This document shows, piece after piece, positions 36,167 through 44,859 of a stretch of DNA of 64,000 bases (position 1 is its first letter; each line of letters starts with the position of its first letter). The DNA is from Bacteroidales bacterium (GTDB lineage Bacteria > Bacteroidota > Bacteroidia > Bacteroidales > UBA12077). Below the pieces are notes generated by a model, which saw nothing but the letters and a program-made list of their open reading frames with translations, was not told the DNA's origin and made no database searches. The position numbers were made by a program, and so were the translations under genes. The DNA lies in assembly GCA_021108325.1 (NCBI GenBank), contig JAIORB010000125.1:1-64000 (forward strand), in the 5' to 3' direction.

Positions 36167-37261
36167 TTAATCTCCAAAGCTAATTCCAACGCCTCGTGCA
36201 TTTATCATTAATGCTGTATCCGAAGTTACTAAATTTGGTTTTTGAATGGCTTCCTTAAATGGAACAGATGTAATATAAGGATGACGATACGAAACCATTT
36301 CACCAAACTTACCTTCCAACACCATTTCAAAGGCATGTACTCCAAACTGTGTTGCCAAAACACGGTCGTAAGCAATTGGAACTCCTCCACGTTGTATATG
36401 CCCTAATACCGCTTTACGCATATCATGCTTAATTCCAGCTTCTTTTAACTCTTCAACAAGTCTGGAAGCAGCACCAGATAATTTAGCATTCCTATATCCT
36501 ATTTCATCATTTTTTTCTTTTGATGTATCCTTTCCAATTGCATGTGCTCCCTCAGCAATAACAATTATGGTAAATCCACGATCTCTTCTAAACCTATTAT
36601 TGATTTTTTCAAGAACCTTGTTAACATCATACGGTATTTCGGGAATAAGGCAAATCTCAGCACCACCTGCAACAGCAGCATTCATAGCAATCCAGCCTGC
36701 ATCGCGACCCATAACTTCAAGAACCATAACTCTATTATGACTGGCTGCTGTTGTTACTAATTTATCAACAGCTTCGGTAGCAATCTGAATAGCAGTTTGG
36801 TATCCAAAAGTGGTATCAGTTGCCGATAAATCATTATCAATAGTTTTCGGAACACCAATTATATTTAATCCTTTTTCATATAAGGCCTGTGATATTTGCT
36901 GTGAACCGTCACCTCCTATATTTATCACGGCATCAACACCCATATACATAAGTTTACGAATCATTTCCTCGGAACGATCAACCGTTGACCATTTTCCATC
37001 TTTATCTTTTATTGGCCAGGCAAAAGGACCTCCTTTGTTTGTAGTCTCAATAATAGTTCCTCCTCGGAAATGAATTCCTGCTACAGCTTTTTCATCTAAT
37101 ATCTTAATTTCTGTAGGTTCCCATAAAATTCCATTAAAAGCCTGAATGCTTCCTATGATCTCCCAGTCTCTCTCTTGAGATGCTCTTTTTACAATTGCTC
37201 TTATAACAGCATTTAATCCAGGGCAATCTCCACCCGCTGTTGCAATTAAAACACGTTTCAT
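36167..37261 (-). CDS. pfkA: 6-phosphofructokinase, group III type
   Basis: Cytosolic glycolytic enzyme of 364 residues. The N-terminal GGDCPGLNAVIRA, the GGDGS motif (Gly119, equal to E. coli Gly104) and VPKTIDND (Lys139 at the place of E. coli Gly124; catalytic base Asp142) can be read directly. Gly at the 104 position points to ATP rather than pyrophosphate as phosphoryl donor, while Lys at the 124 position is shared with pyrophosphate enzymes; this combination marks the mixed-substrate group III family. It phosphorylates fructose-6-phosphate, which fits a place within a starch locus feeding glucose-6-phosphate. It is a single gene convergent with the maltose operon. Confidence 0.92.
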   Translation of the reverse strand: MKRVLIATAGGDCPGLNAVIRAIVKRASQERDWEIIGSIQAFNGILWEPTEIKILDEKAVAGIHFRGGTIIETTNKGGPFAWPIKDKDGKWSTVDRSEEMIRKLMYMGVDAVINIGGDGSQQISQALYEKGLNIIGVPKTIDNDLSATDTTFGYQTAIQIATEAVDKLVTTAASHNRVMVLEVMGRDAGWIAMNAAVAGGAEICLIPEIPYDVNKVLEKINNRFRRDRGFTIIVIAEGAHAIGKDTSKEKNDEIGYRNAKLSGAASRLVEELKEAGIKHDMRKAVLGHIQRGGVPIAYDRVLATQFGVHAFEMVLEGKFGEMVSYRHPYITSVPFKEAIQKPNLVTSDTALMINARGVGISFGD

Positions 37262-37604
37262 TGTAATTTTTTTATTTGATTATTAATTAATTTTTAACTA
37301 GGGAAGAAAACGCTCTATTCTCTTTAATTAGTCTGCATTTCATGCATTTTTTTGCTTTTAATTTATTATCTTTAAAAAGCAAAATAAGTAATGGTAAAAA
37401 TAACAAAAAGCTTGATTTATCACAATTTTAAGACCTTAATATTTTAAAAAATCAAATTTATTTAACATGAACCATCCATGCACTAACGTACACACAAGGA
37501 AGTAATTACAACATGGATGTTCCATCGTTCAAATAGGTATAAATAAAAATTAAAGTAAAACCCGTAACTAATAAGTACACAGTTAGTTATTAAATTGCAA
37601 ACAG
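37262..37604. promoter_or_regulatory. 343-base intergenic region with two ATGRA-N3-TYCAT sites
   Basis: It lies between the divergent pfkA (-) and GH13 (+) genes. Two related near-palindromes, ATGAACCATCCAT (37467-37479) and the perfect ATGGATGTTCCAT (37513-37525), have centres 46 bases apart and lie 80-138 bases ahead of the GH13 start. A third relative (ATGGAAGTTTCAT) lies at 44781-44793 upstream of another GH13 gene. They may be operators, or arms of an RNA hairpin. The rest is AT-rich; I see no gene, tRNA or clear promoter. Confidence 0.35.
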
Positions 37605-38984
37605 ATGAAAACAAAAAAGTTGACACTTAAAGCCAGAACGTTGATAATCTACATTTTAACCTTAACTTTGTTAATAGCATGTAAACCTGCAACAAACAAT
37701 CAAGAGAAAAATACTGAATATCAAAAGGTTAAACAGGTAGAATGGAGTAAGAATCTAAGTATCTATGAAGTTAATATAAGACAATATACTTCTGAAGGAA
37801 CCTTTAATGCCTTTGCTGAGCACTTACCAAGACTAAAAGAATTAGGAACAGATATTTTGTGGTTAATGCCAATTCACCCGATTGGGGGAAAAAACAGGAA
37901 GGGAACAATGGGTAGTTATTATGCAGTAAAAGATTATTATGGAATTAATCCTGAATTTGGAACTGAAGAAGATTTTATAAATCTTATCAATAAAATACAT
38001 GAACTAGAAATGTATGTTATAATTGACTGGGTTGCAAATCATTCAGCCTGGGATAATGAATTAATAAATCAACATCCTGACTGGTATACTAAAAATGAAG
38101 AAGGTAAAATTGTACCTCCTGTACCGGATTGGACTGATGTAGCGGATTTCAATTTTGAAATACCTGAAATGCAAGAATATATGACAGATGCATTAAAATA
38201 TTGGGTTAAGGATTTTAATATTGATGGTTATCGTTGTGATGTTGCCGGAATGGTTCCTATTGAGTTTTGGAACAATGCAAGATATGAACTTGATAAAATA
38301 AAGCCGGTTTTTATGCTTGCCGAAGCTGATGAACCTGAATTACACGAGTATGCTTTTGACATGACTTATGCATGGACTATGCATTTTCTATGGAACGAAA
38401 TCGTTGAAGGGAAAAAAACAGTTGATGATTTAGTAAATCAATACGAAATAGAAAAAACTAAATATAACTCATCCGACTATAGATTGAACTTTACCAGCAA
38501 CCATGATGAGAACTCGTGGAAAGGAACTGTATTTGAACGATTAGGAGATGCAACAAAAGTATTTGCTGTTTTATCGGTTACAGCTCCGGGAATGCCTTTA
38601 ATATATAGCGGACAGGAAGCATGTTTAGATAAAATGCTTTTGTTCTTTGAAAAAGATACTATAAACTGGGAAAAAGAATGTTGCCTGAAAGACTTGTACA
38701 CAGCTTTATTGAAATTGAAAAAAGAAAATCCTGCACTTTGGAATGGAGATTTTGGTGGAACAATGGAGAGAATTACCACTACTGCCGATGATAAGATCTT
38801 TGCATTCTCACGTACAAAAGATGACAACCAGGTTATTACAATTTTGAATTTATCACCAAAGGAAGTAGAATTTGAATTTACAAATCCAATTAACTCTGGA
38901 TTAACAGAATTATTTACAGATGAAATATTTTCAAACAACTATAAATTTGAAGCCTGGGGATATAAAGTTTTCAAAACGGAATAA
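37605..38984 (+). CDS. GH13 alpha-amylase-family lipoprotein
   Basis: Lipoprotein of 459 residues; the signal segment ends LIIYILTLTLLIAC with the lipid-carrying Cys at about residue 27. It is a compact GH13 enzyme with little beyond the barrel and a short C-terminal beta domain. The four regions are VIIDWVANHSAWDN (I), GYRCDVAGMVP (II, nucleophile Asp), MLAEADEPELHEY (III, acid Glu) and TSNHDENSW (IV, Asp). The SYYAVKDYYGINPEFGTEEDF segment is typical of maltodextrin-active members. Probably periplasmic or outer-membrane anchored, shortening maltodextrins. Monocistronic with its own terminator. The exact product size cannot be judged. Confidence 0.9.
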   Translation: MKTKKLTLKARTLIIYILTLTLLIACKPATNNQEKNTEYQKVKQVEWSKNLSIYEVNIRQYTSEGTFNAFAEHLPRLKELGTDILWLMPIHPIGGKNRKGTMGSYYAVKDYYGINPEFGTEEDFINLINKIHELEMYVIIDWVANHSAWDNELINQHPDWYTKNEEGKIVPPVPDWTDVADFNFEIPEMQEYMTDALKYWVKDFNIDGYRCDVAGMVPIEFWNNARYELDKIKPVFMLAEADEPELHEYAFDMTYAWTMHFLWNEIVEGKKTVDDLVNQYEIEKTKYNSSDYRLNFTSNHDENSWKGTVFERLGDATKVFAVLSVTAPGMPLIYSGQEACLDKMLLFFEKDTINWEKECCLKDLYTALLKLKKENPALWNGDFGGTMERITTTADDKIFAFSRTKDDNQVITILNLSPKEVEFEFTNPINSGLTELFTDEIFSNNYKFEAWGYKVFKTE

Positions 38985-39010
38985 CATAATATCAGAAGAT
39001 TCCAATAATT

Positions 39011-39045
39011 AAACATCCGGTGTTTTTAAAACATCGGATGTTTTG
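39011..39045 (+). terminator. Terminator after the compact GH13 gene
   Basis: Fourteen-base stem AAACATCCGGTGTT / AACATCGGATGTTT with one G-T pair, then a T-rich run. It starts 26 bases past the stop at 38984. Confidence 0.75.
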
Positions 39046-39059
39046 TTTTAGTGTACATC

Positions 39060-39095
39060 AGGCCTGTCAGCCGCAGGCAGGCATTCTTGCCTGAT
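39060..39095. repeat. GC-rich CAGGC/GCCTG repeat
   Basis: Short island with GCCTG and CAGGC units that can pair (AGGCCTGTCAGCC, GCAGGCAGGC, TTGCCTGATG). It is related to the GC-rich islands near 19852 and 60593, so it is another member of a dispersed family. Confidence 0.45.
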
Positions 39096-39148
39096 GAAAC
39101 CATGTTATTGAGGGTTGAATATAATGTTTTTGAAAAATTTATAAAATC

Positions 39149-39168
39149 AACGCACAGAAATGTGCGTT
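39149..39168 (-). terminator. Hairpin downstream of the GGDEF gene
   Basis: Perfect 8-base stem AACGCACA / TGTGCGTT closed by a GAAA tetraloop, 18 bases past the stop of the minus-strand GGDEF gene. The T run that follows on the minus strand is weak. Confidence 0.55.
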
Positions 39169-39186
39169 GTACAAATAATACTTTTT

Positions 39187-39780
39187 TTATTTTTCAATTA
39201 GTACAACAGTATTTTTTGATTGTTTTGCTTCTTGCAAGGCTACTTCGGCTCTTTTTCTAATATTATCAGGAGAATCATTTTTATAAGAGCTTGTTATTCC
39301 CATGCTAATAGTCAGATTAATTTGCTGATTGTCAATCTTGAACTGATGGTAAGCAATTACTCTGCGTAAACGATTACCTACTTCTTTTGCTTCATCTATG
39401 CCAATATTTGTAAAAATGAGTACAAATTCATCTCCATTTTTATATCGAAAAAACATGTCTGATTTTCGAATAAATCCTTTTGTAATATTTACAAATTCTT
39501 GTAATATAACATCGGCTTTATCATATCCATAATGATCATTATAATTTTTAAATCGATCAATGTCGATAAGAATAAATACTAAAGAATTAATAGAAGGATT
39601 TTTGATTAATGATTTTAATTTTCTTTTTAGTTCGCGATGATTATATATACCAAGATCATCCGAAAATGCAAGGCTTTTTAAACTGGCGATTTTTCCCTTA
39701 AATCGCCAGAAAGCCATTACAAACCCAATAGAAATCGATATGAATATAATTAATAAACTATTTAAGTTAAAATCTATCAT
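39187..39780 (-). CDS. Membrane-anchored GGDEF-domain protein with altered signature
   Basis: Protein of 197 residues with one N-terminal TM helix (about 8-26) and a single GGDEF domain (about 38-195). The nucleotide- and metal-site run DIDRFKNYNDHYGYDKAD is present, but the signature reads RYKNGDEF (residues 112-119) instead of RYGGDEF: one extra residue, and Asn in place of the first Gly. The conserved His of the GH-x-x-GD motif is Tyr here. It may still make a cyclic dinucleotide or only bind one. It starts 9 bases past the stop of the T9SS-exported GH13 gene, so it is very likely co-transcribed with starch genes. No EAL or PilZ partner is in the window. Confidence 0.82.
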   Translation of the reverse strand: MIDFNLNSLLIIFISISIGFVMAFWRFKGKIASLKSLAFSDDLGIYNHRELKRKLKSLIKNPSINSLVFILIDIDRFKNYNDHYGYDKADVILQEFVNITKGFIRKSDMFFRYKNGDEFVLIFTNIGIDEAKEVGNRLRRVIAYHQFKIDNQQINLTISMGITSSYKNDSPDNIRKRAEVALQEAKQSKNTVVLIEK

Positions 39781-39789
39781 TAATCAAAA

Positions 39790-42579
39790 CTAATTTTTAA
39801 GTATTTTCCCTGTATAAATATTGTTGTTAACTATTAATTTATAGAAATATATACCGTTATCTAATCCTGTTGCTTCCAACTCAATAATATCCTGTTCGTA
39901 ACTTACCTTTTCAAGTTGCATTTGACCCTGAATATCATAAAGATATAATACACTTTGATCATTAATTTTTTCATTTATCTCAAAATAGAACCTATCCGAT
40001 GATGGATTTGGAAATACATTTATGTTTAATTTCTGTGATTGAATTTGACTTAATACCGATGTAGGAAGATTAGGTTGTTTTAGCTTTACATCTGTATAAA
40101 ACCTATATTCTCCTGCTTCAAAAATTATTGATTCTTCGGAATGAGAAACAGAAAGTGTGTCTCCTGTATATAGTTCAAACCAGTTACCTATTGTTGGAAA
40201 GCTTACATTTACAAAAACAGATGTAACATCAAAATTACCCATGATTACAACATTCATTTCATCATCATACAAATTAATTGCTTTGGTTTTCCCGTCTTGC
40301 GTAATTAAAAAATCAGATGTGGTAAAAACATCATATTCTTGTTTCAACTCATTTAAAGTTTTGTATACTGTGAATAATCTAAAACGATCTTCTTGAGAAT
40401 AATATTCCCAATGAATTGGTTTGTTACACACCCGACAATCATAATCAATAGAATAGTCGTATCCTAATTCTCCAAATTGCCATATCATTTTAGGTCCCGG
40501 AATCGGAATAAAAAAGTTTGCAGCAAGCTCTATTCGCTTAAGTGCAGTTGCCAGTTCTGTAATATCGTAATCTCCATATGAATTACCATTATTAAGATTT
40601 TTATACATTAGCCTCTCTTCATCGTGACTTTCCATATAGCTTATAAGATAAGGATTGTTCCATTCCCTCTCTAAATATGATCCCCACGAAATATCAGAAT
40701 CATATCCCCTTGAAGCTTCAATGTATTCATGATTAATATTCCCCCAGACCATCATTCCATAATCAGATAATTCTATTTCCTCTGTATTTTCTGCAAAATG
40801 CTCAAGAATAACATAAGCATAATCATTTACTTCCCATATCCTGTCTGCCATGCGCTTCAAAATATTTATTCGCGAAGCATCGTAACTCCCACCATCGCCG
40901 GGAGTATTAGTAAAACCCTTGGTAAAGTCAAAACGAAAACCATCTATTTTATAAACCTCTAACCAAAATCTATTTACGCTATCAACAAATTCTTTCGTGT
41001 AATCGCTCTCGTGATTAAAATCATATCCCCACGAATAAGTTGAATTAGGTGACTGTATATTATACCAAGGGTTTTCTGATGTAGGTTTTTCTCCGTCAAA
41101 ATACATTTGAACCAAAGGCGATTGCCCATATGAATGATTTAAAACCATATCCATAATAACTGCTATTCCCCTACTATGACAGGAATCTACAAATTCTTTT
41201 AAATCTTCTTTTGGCCCGTAATATTTATCAGGAGCAAAATAAAAACTCGGGTTGTAACCCCAGCTCTCATTTCCTTCAAATTCATTAAATGGCATTAGTT
41301 CAATTGCATTAATACCTAAAGAATCAAGGTAATTAAGCGTATCAATTAGCGTTTTATAATCGTGTTTAGCAATAAAATCTCTTATCAGCAATTCGTAAAT
41401 AATTAAATTCTCCTTTGCAGATGCAATAAAATCAGTGTTTTTCCACTGATACTCATTCTGATTTGTTTGTAAAACAGAAGCTATATTTGTTGTTTTACCA
41501 TCAGGGTATTCAATAAGGCCAGGGTATGTGTCATCATTAATCCATTTGTCATTATAAGGATCACTTATTTTCTCTGTATAAGGATCCGCAATTCTTAACT
41601 CTCCATCAATATAATATTGAAAAATATATTCTTTTTCGGCAGTTAAACCACCAATACTTAACCAATATACCGAATCATTTGGAGTAACATTCATCATATA
41701 ATTCTCATTCAATCTCCAATCGGTAAAATCTCCTATAACAAATACAAATTCCTTATGTGGAGCAAAAAGAACTAAGCCAACCGAATCGGTGGACAAATAA
41801 TTTATTCCTTTAATCCAGCCGGAAGGTAATTCAACAATAGTATTATTCCCTCGTGCAAAATAATAAACAGAATCGGTGGCAGTTTCATCGGTGTTTCTTG
41901 CCTGAATAATTATTTTATGTGATCCTGCAATATTCTCTGTATAAGCAGAATCAATTGATGTTCCTGCAAATTTCGAGATCAGAACATCATCAATCCATAA
42001 ATGCATGCTATCAGCATCGTTAGATGATGCGCTAATATTGATCTGTTCGCCGGGTAAGATTATAAAATCATCTGTTGGAGAAGAAATACTAACATTTAAA
42101 CCGGGAGGATAAACATCAGCATAGATATTACCACCATCCGCTTCTCTACCAACTAGTGAACAATCAGAATTCCTGAACACAAAGGCTAGTTGTAAAACTT
42201 CTTCATCTTCAGCAAGCCCGTAAAATTCTTTAATGTTTGGCTGTATTTCTAATTTATATTGATTTGTTGATACTTCTGTTAGTTTTGCTTTTTCAGTATT
42301 TTCTGTCCATCCGGCTATAACATATTTCCAGTCGCCGGGGTCAGCACTTTCATCAGTAATTAATCCGGTATGAGCATAAATATCACCTGTATAATCTTTT
42401 AATTCCTGATTCCCCTGTGTTGCATCAAAATAAATAGTAACAGCATCATTAGCTGTAGGAAATTCAGGATCGGTCGTTACAACCTGAGAAAATACAGACA
42501 ATAAACTTGTAATTAATAAAAATGAAGTTAAAACTCCTTTTTTAAAATATTTCACGCAAAGGAAGCGCAAAGAGCTCAT
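39790..42579 (-). CDS. T9SS-exported GH13 alpha-amylase with N-terminal beta domains
   Basis: About 929 residues from the ATG at 42579: signal peptide ending LLITSLLSVFSQ, beta-rich N-terminal domains (about 35-370, including a CBM48-like part with HKEFVFVIGDFTDWRLNE), a GH13 barrel (about 390-780), a beta domain, and a T9SS type A sorting domain in the last 80 residues (NVFPNPSSDRFYFEI, then GLDNGIYFYKLIV, ending TGKILKN). GH13 regions are IMDMVLNHSYGQ, GFRFDFTKGF, the acid Glu in VILEHF, and ESHDEERL. It should act outside the cell on starch or glycogen. Reading could begin 99 bases upstream, but that part and the first codons lie in an interspersed palindrome (42550-42629); the signal peptide supports 42579 or a GTG just downstream. 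Probably co-transcribed with the GH13 upstream and the GGDEF gene downstream. Confidence 0.87.
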   Translation of the reverse strand: MSSLRFLCVKYFKKGVLTSFLLITSLLSVFSQVVTTDPEFPTANDAVTIYFDATQGNQELKDYTGDIYAHTGLITDESADPGDWKYVIAGWTENTEKAKLTEVSTNQYKLEIQPNIKEFYGLAEDEEVLQLAFVFRNSDCSLVGREADGGNIYADVYPPGLNVSISSPTDDFIILPGEQINISASSNDADSMHLWIDDVLISKFAGTSIDSAYTENIAGSHKIIIQARNTDETATDSVYYFARGNNTIVELPSGWIKGINYLSTDSVGLVLFAPHKEFVFVIGDFTDWRLNENYMMNVTPNDSVYWLSIGGLTAEKEYIFQYYIDGELRIADPYTEKISDPYNDKWINDDTYPGLIEYPDGKTTNIASVLQTNQNEYQWKNTDFIASAKENLIIYELLIRDFIAKHDYKTLIDTLNYLDSLGINAIELMPFNEFEGNESWGYNPSFYFAPDKYYGPKEDLKEFVDSCHSRGIAVIMDMVLNHSYGQSPLVQMYFDGEKPTSENPWYNIQSPNSTYSWGYDFNHESDYTKEFVDSVNRFWLEVYKIDGFRFDFTKGFTNTPGDGGSYDASRINILKRMADRIWEVNDYAYVILEHFAENTEEIELSDYGMMVWGNINHEYIEASRGYDSDISWGSYLEREWNNPYLISYMESHDEERLMYKNLNNGNSYGDYDITELATALKRIELAANFFIPIPGPKMIWQFGELGYDYSIDYDCRVCNKPIHWEYYSQEDRFRLFTVYKTLNELKQEYDVFTTSDFLITQDGKTKAINLYDDEMNVVIMGNFDVTSVFVNVSFPTIGNWFELYTGDTLSVSHSEESIIFEAGEYRFYTDVKLKQPNLPTSVLSQIQSQKLNINVFPNPSSDRFYFEINEKINDQSVLYLYDIQGQMQLEKVSYEQDIIELEATGLDNGIYFYKLIVNNNIYTGKILKN

Positions 42580-42629
42580 AATGTATTCTTTGCGGGTTTT
42601 GCGTTGTACTTTGGGGTCTTTGCGTGAAA
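42550..42629. repeat. 80-bp palindromic repeat with TTTCACGCAAAG ends, overlapping a GH13 start
   Basis: The ends TTTCACGCAAAG and CTTTGCGTGAAA are perfect 12-base inverted repeats, and the interior has further GCAAAG/CTTTGCG units. The ATG at 42577-42579 and the first ten or so codons of the T9SS GH13 gene lie inside the element, and the extended reading frame upstream crosses all of it. It looks like a short non-autonomous insertion that has supplied the present start codon. Confidence 0.75.
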
Positions 42630-42691
42630 AATCCTTATATTCCTGAAATATTGCATATCCTAAATTCATATCATACACTAATTAAACACTA

Positions 42692-44590
42692 TTAATCTTC
42701 ATGAATTAAGATTATAGCTTTCGTTGATTCAAGCTCAATATTTAAAAAACCATTTTCAGAAACATAAATCTTTTTATTGTTTAAAGCATCTTTATAACTA
42801 CCATCGTTACTTACAGGAATATGTAATAATTTAACACTTTCAGATTTATTAAAAGCTACTACTATTTCATTCGATTCATATTTACGATTGTATGCAAGCG
42901 TTCTATTTTCGTCATCAACCAAGCTAAAAACAATATCTCCATAAATTAATGCAGGATTGGCTTTTCTAATACTAATCAGTTTCTTATAAAAATTAAGTAA
43001 AACAGTATCCTGCTCCACTTTATCTGTTTTTCTTTCTTTGTTAAAAGGATGAGCCGTTTCATCTTCATACTCAATATCAGTCCAAACCATTGGTTTTCTT
43101 GTGCAAGGATCGTCAGAACCCCACATTCCAATTTCATCGCCATACCAAATATGTGGTGCACCGATAAAAGTATATTGATGCATCAATAACATTTCTTGTA
43201 CAATGCGTGTTTTTTTATCCGGTTTATCAATTTTATAATTTTCATTATCCCAGGGTTTTGCCATGTATTTATACCTACCATTATTGTATAATGATGTAGA
43301 AATTCGCGGTGCATCATGGCTGGCTGTTAAGTTCATCATTGCTTGTAAATGATCAATACTAATCTCTTCGAACTCTTCTTTTAAAGATGCAACAAATTCA
43401 CTGGGTTTCAAAGGTTCAGGTGCATCGGCGAAGAAATGTCTCGCGGGCCTATACCAATGGTAATGCATTACCGCATCGAACATGTCACCTTCTAAATAGT
43501 AATGAGGTAACATTAATTCGTCGGGCCATGATTTCCACCAAATTTCACCTAACAGATATGCTTCCGGATTTACTTGCTTTACTACAATTCTATAATCGCG
43601 CCAAAATCCAGCAGGAATTTTTTCTGCCACATCAAGCCTGTATCCATCGACTCCATCAGAAGGATCTCCATCATTGTCAGGATCAAGCCAGCGTTTTGCA
43701 ACATTAAAAATATGCTGTTTGGCTTCTTCGCTATGTAAATTACCTTTTAAGGGTACATCATCATGCCCCCCGATAATGTCTTTTTTCATTTCAGGCATAA
43801 TTTGCACACCTGCCCAACCATTATATGCAAATTCATTTTCTTCAGTAGCAGGGTCATCAAAACTTTCAATTTCGTACCAATCTGCAAATTCAGAATTTTT
43901 ACCTTTTTCTTTAATATCATTAAATGCCCAAAAATCACTACCTGTATGGTTCCATGAATAATCCATTATTACTTTTATGCCTCGTTCGTGACATTTTTTA
44001 ATAAGATCAAGAAATAATTTATCGGCATTAGTCCATTTCCATGTACTTGGATCGGCAGGGTTCTCACTATTAATTATTTTGATATCTTCTTGTGGGTTGG
44101 GTCCGAAATTTCTGTCAATATGCCTCCAACTGCGTGGATCGTACTTGTGTAAAGAAGGAGAATCGTTTAGTGGATTAAAATATATAGCATTAATACCCAG
44201 AGATTTCAAATAATCAAGCTTATCGATAACTCCCTGCAAATCGCCCCCGTATCGCCTGAGTTGTAAATTATCCCATTTATTAGGAAGAGGTGATTTACTA
44301 AAATAATCATCAGGTTTATACCAATCGCTTCCCCAGGCTGTTATACTCCAATTCCCGGGAATACTATCGGGGTATGTCCCAATAATATCATTAGCAGTCG
44401 GGTCGTTTGATATATCACCATTTCTAAATCGTTCAACAAATATTTGGTACCAAACCGCTTCTTTGCTCCATTCAGGTACTGAGCTTATTTCTTTTTTGTC
44501 GTTTGTTTTTCCCTCGTCATTTCTATTTGAATTACAAGAAAATGCAATACTTGCAAAAAGCAGAATAAATAAAACTAATTTTGTTTTCAT
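42692..44590 (-). CDS. GH13 alpha-amylase lipoprotein, SusG-like
   Basis: Lipoprotein of 632 residues (signal MKTKLVLFILLFASIAFSC followed by a polar, acidic stretch, as in surface-exposed lipoproteins). The GH13 barrel starts near residue 45 (EAVWYQIFVERFRNGD). Conserved regions: VIMDYSWNHTGSDF (I), GYRLDVAEKIP (II, nucleophile Asp), LGEIWWKSW (III, acid Glu) and LTASHDAPRI (IV, Asp). The long B-domain resembles cyclomaltodextrinase/neopullulanase-like members. A role as the outer-surface starch-cutting enzyme beside SusCDEF is likely but not certain. A terminator at 44813-44843 separates it from the susCDEF genes, and its own promoter should lie in 44591-44812. Confidence 0.9.
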   Translation of the reverse strand: MKTKLVLFILLFASIAFSCNSNRNDEGKTNDKKEISSVPEWSKEAVWYQIFVERFRNGDISNDPTANDIIGTYPDSIPGNWSITAWGSDWYKPDDYFSKSPLPNKWDNLQLRRYGGDLQGVIDKLDYLKSLGINAIYFNPLNDSPSLHKYDPRSWRHIDRNFGPNPQEDIKIINSENPADPSTWKWTNADKLFLDLIKKCHERGIKVIMDYSWNHTGSDFWAFNDIKEKGKNSEFADWYEIESFDDPATEENEFAYNGWAGVQIMPEMKKDIIGGHDDVPLKGNLHSEEAKQHIFNVAKRWLDPDNDGDPSDGVDGYRLDVAEKIPAGFWRDYRIVVKQVNPEAYLLGEIWWKSWPDELMLPHYYLEGDMFDAVMHYHWYRPARHFFADAPEPLKPSEFVASLKEEFEEISIDHLQAMMNLTASHDAPRISTSLYNNGRYKYMAKPWDNENYKIDKPDKKTRIVQEMLLMHQYTFIGAPHIWYGDEIGMWGSDDPCTRKPMVWTDIEYEDETAHPFNKERKTDKVEQDTVLLNFYKKLISIRKANPALIYGDIVFSLVDDENRTLAYNRKYESNEIVVAFNKSESVKLLHIPVSNDGSYKDALNNKKIYVSENGFLNIELESTKAIILIHED

Positions 44591-44697
44591 CCATTTATAT
44601 TTTTAAGTTACTGATTTTTCATTGGTTATATGCCTGTCTTTCCTGCAATTAATCTTTTTTTGTTACTCGCTCCCACAAATCCCACACACTACCTGCT

Positions 44698-44793
44698 CGT
44701 GAACTTCCATGCCTTAATTCTTAAATTTCTAACTGCAAAGCGTTAATTTAATCATCCTTAATTTGTGTAATTTCAATTACATGGAAGTTTCAT
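44698..44793 (-). promoter_or_regulatory. Upstream region of the SusG-like gene with inverted AACTTCCATG / CATGGAAGTT
   Basis: AACTTCCATG (44702-44711) and CATGGAAGTT (44780-44789) form a 10-base inverted pair 68 bases apart, 110-200 bases ahead of the GH13 start at 44590. The right copy is part of ATGGAAGTTTCAT, similar to the two sites before the GH13 gene at 37605. This may be a shared regulatory site. The left copy matches the motif only over about 9 of 13 bases, so the case is weak. Confidence 0.3.
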
Positions 44794-44812
44794 AATTCTT
44801 GATTTTCCTGGA

Positions 44813-44843
44813 AAAAAAAGCCCGCCAGTTGCGGGCTTTTTTT
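44813..44843 (-). terminator. Terminator of the susCDEF operon
   Basis: Perfect 13-base stem AAAAAAAGCCCGC / GCGGGCTTTTTTT with a five-base loop, 16 bases past the stop of the last sus gene. It has strong U runs in either direction and should end most transcription from susC. Confidence 0.85.
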
Positions 44844-44859
44844 AAAATTAAATTCAATA

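Noticed and set aside
37262-37604. A small RNA or tRNA in the pfkA-GH13 gap
   Set aside because: No cloverleaf or known RNA fold can be drawn; the only structure is the pair of short palindromes.
42580-42678. N-terminal extension of the T9SS GH13 gene upstream of 42579
   Set aside because: The extension is mostly translation of the palindromic repeat and would place a long charged segment before the signal peptide.
44736-44749. CAAAGCGTTAAT as a third LacI-type operator upstream of the SusG-like gene
   Set aside because: It is not palindromic and lacks the CAAACGTTTG core.
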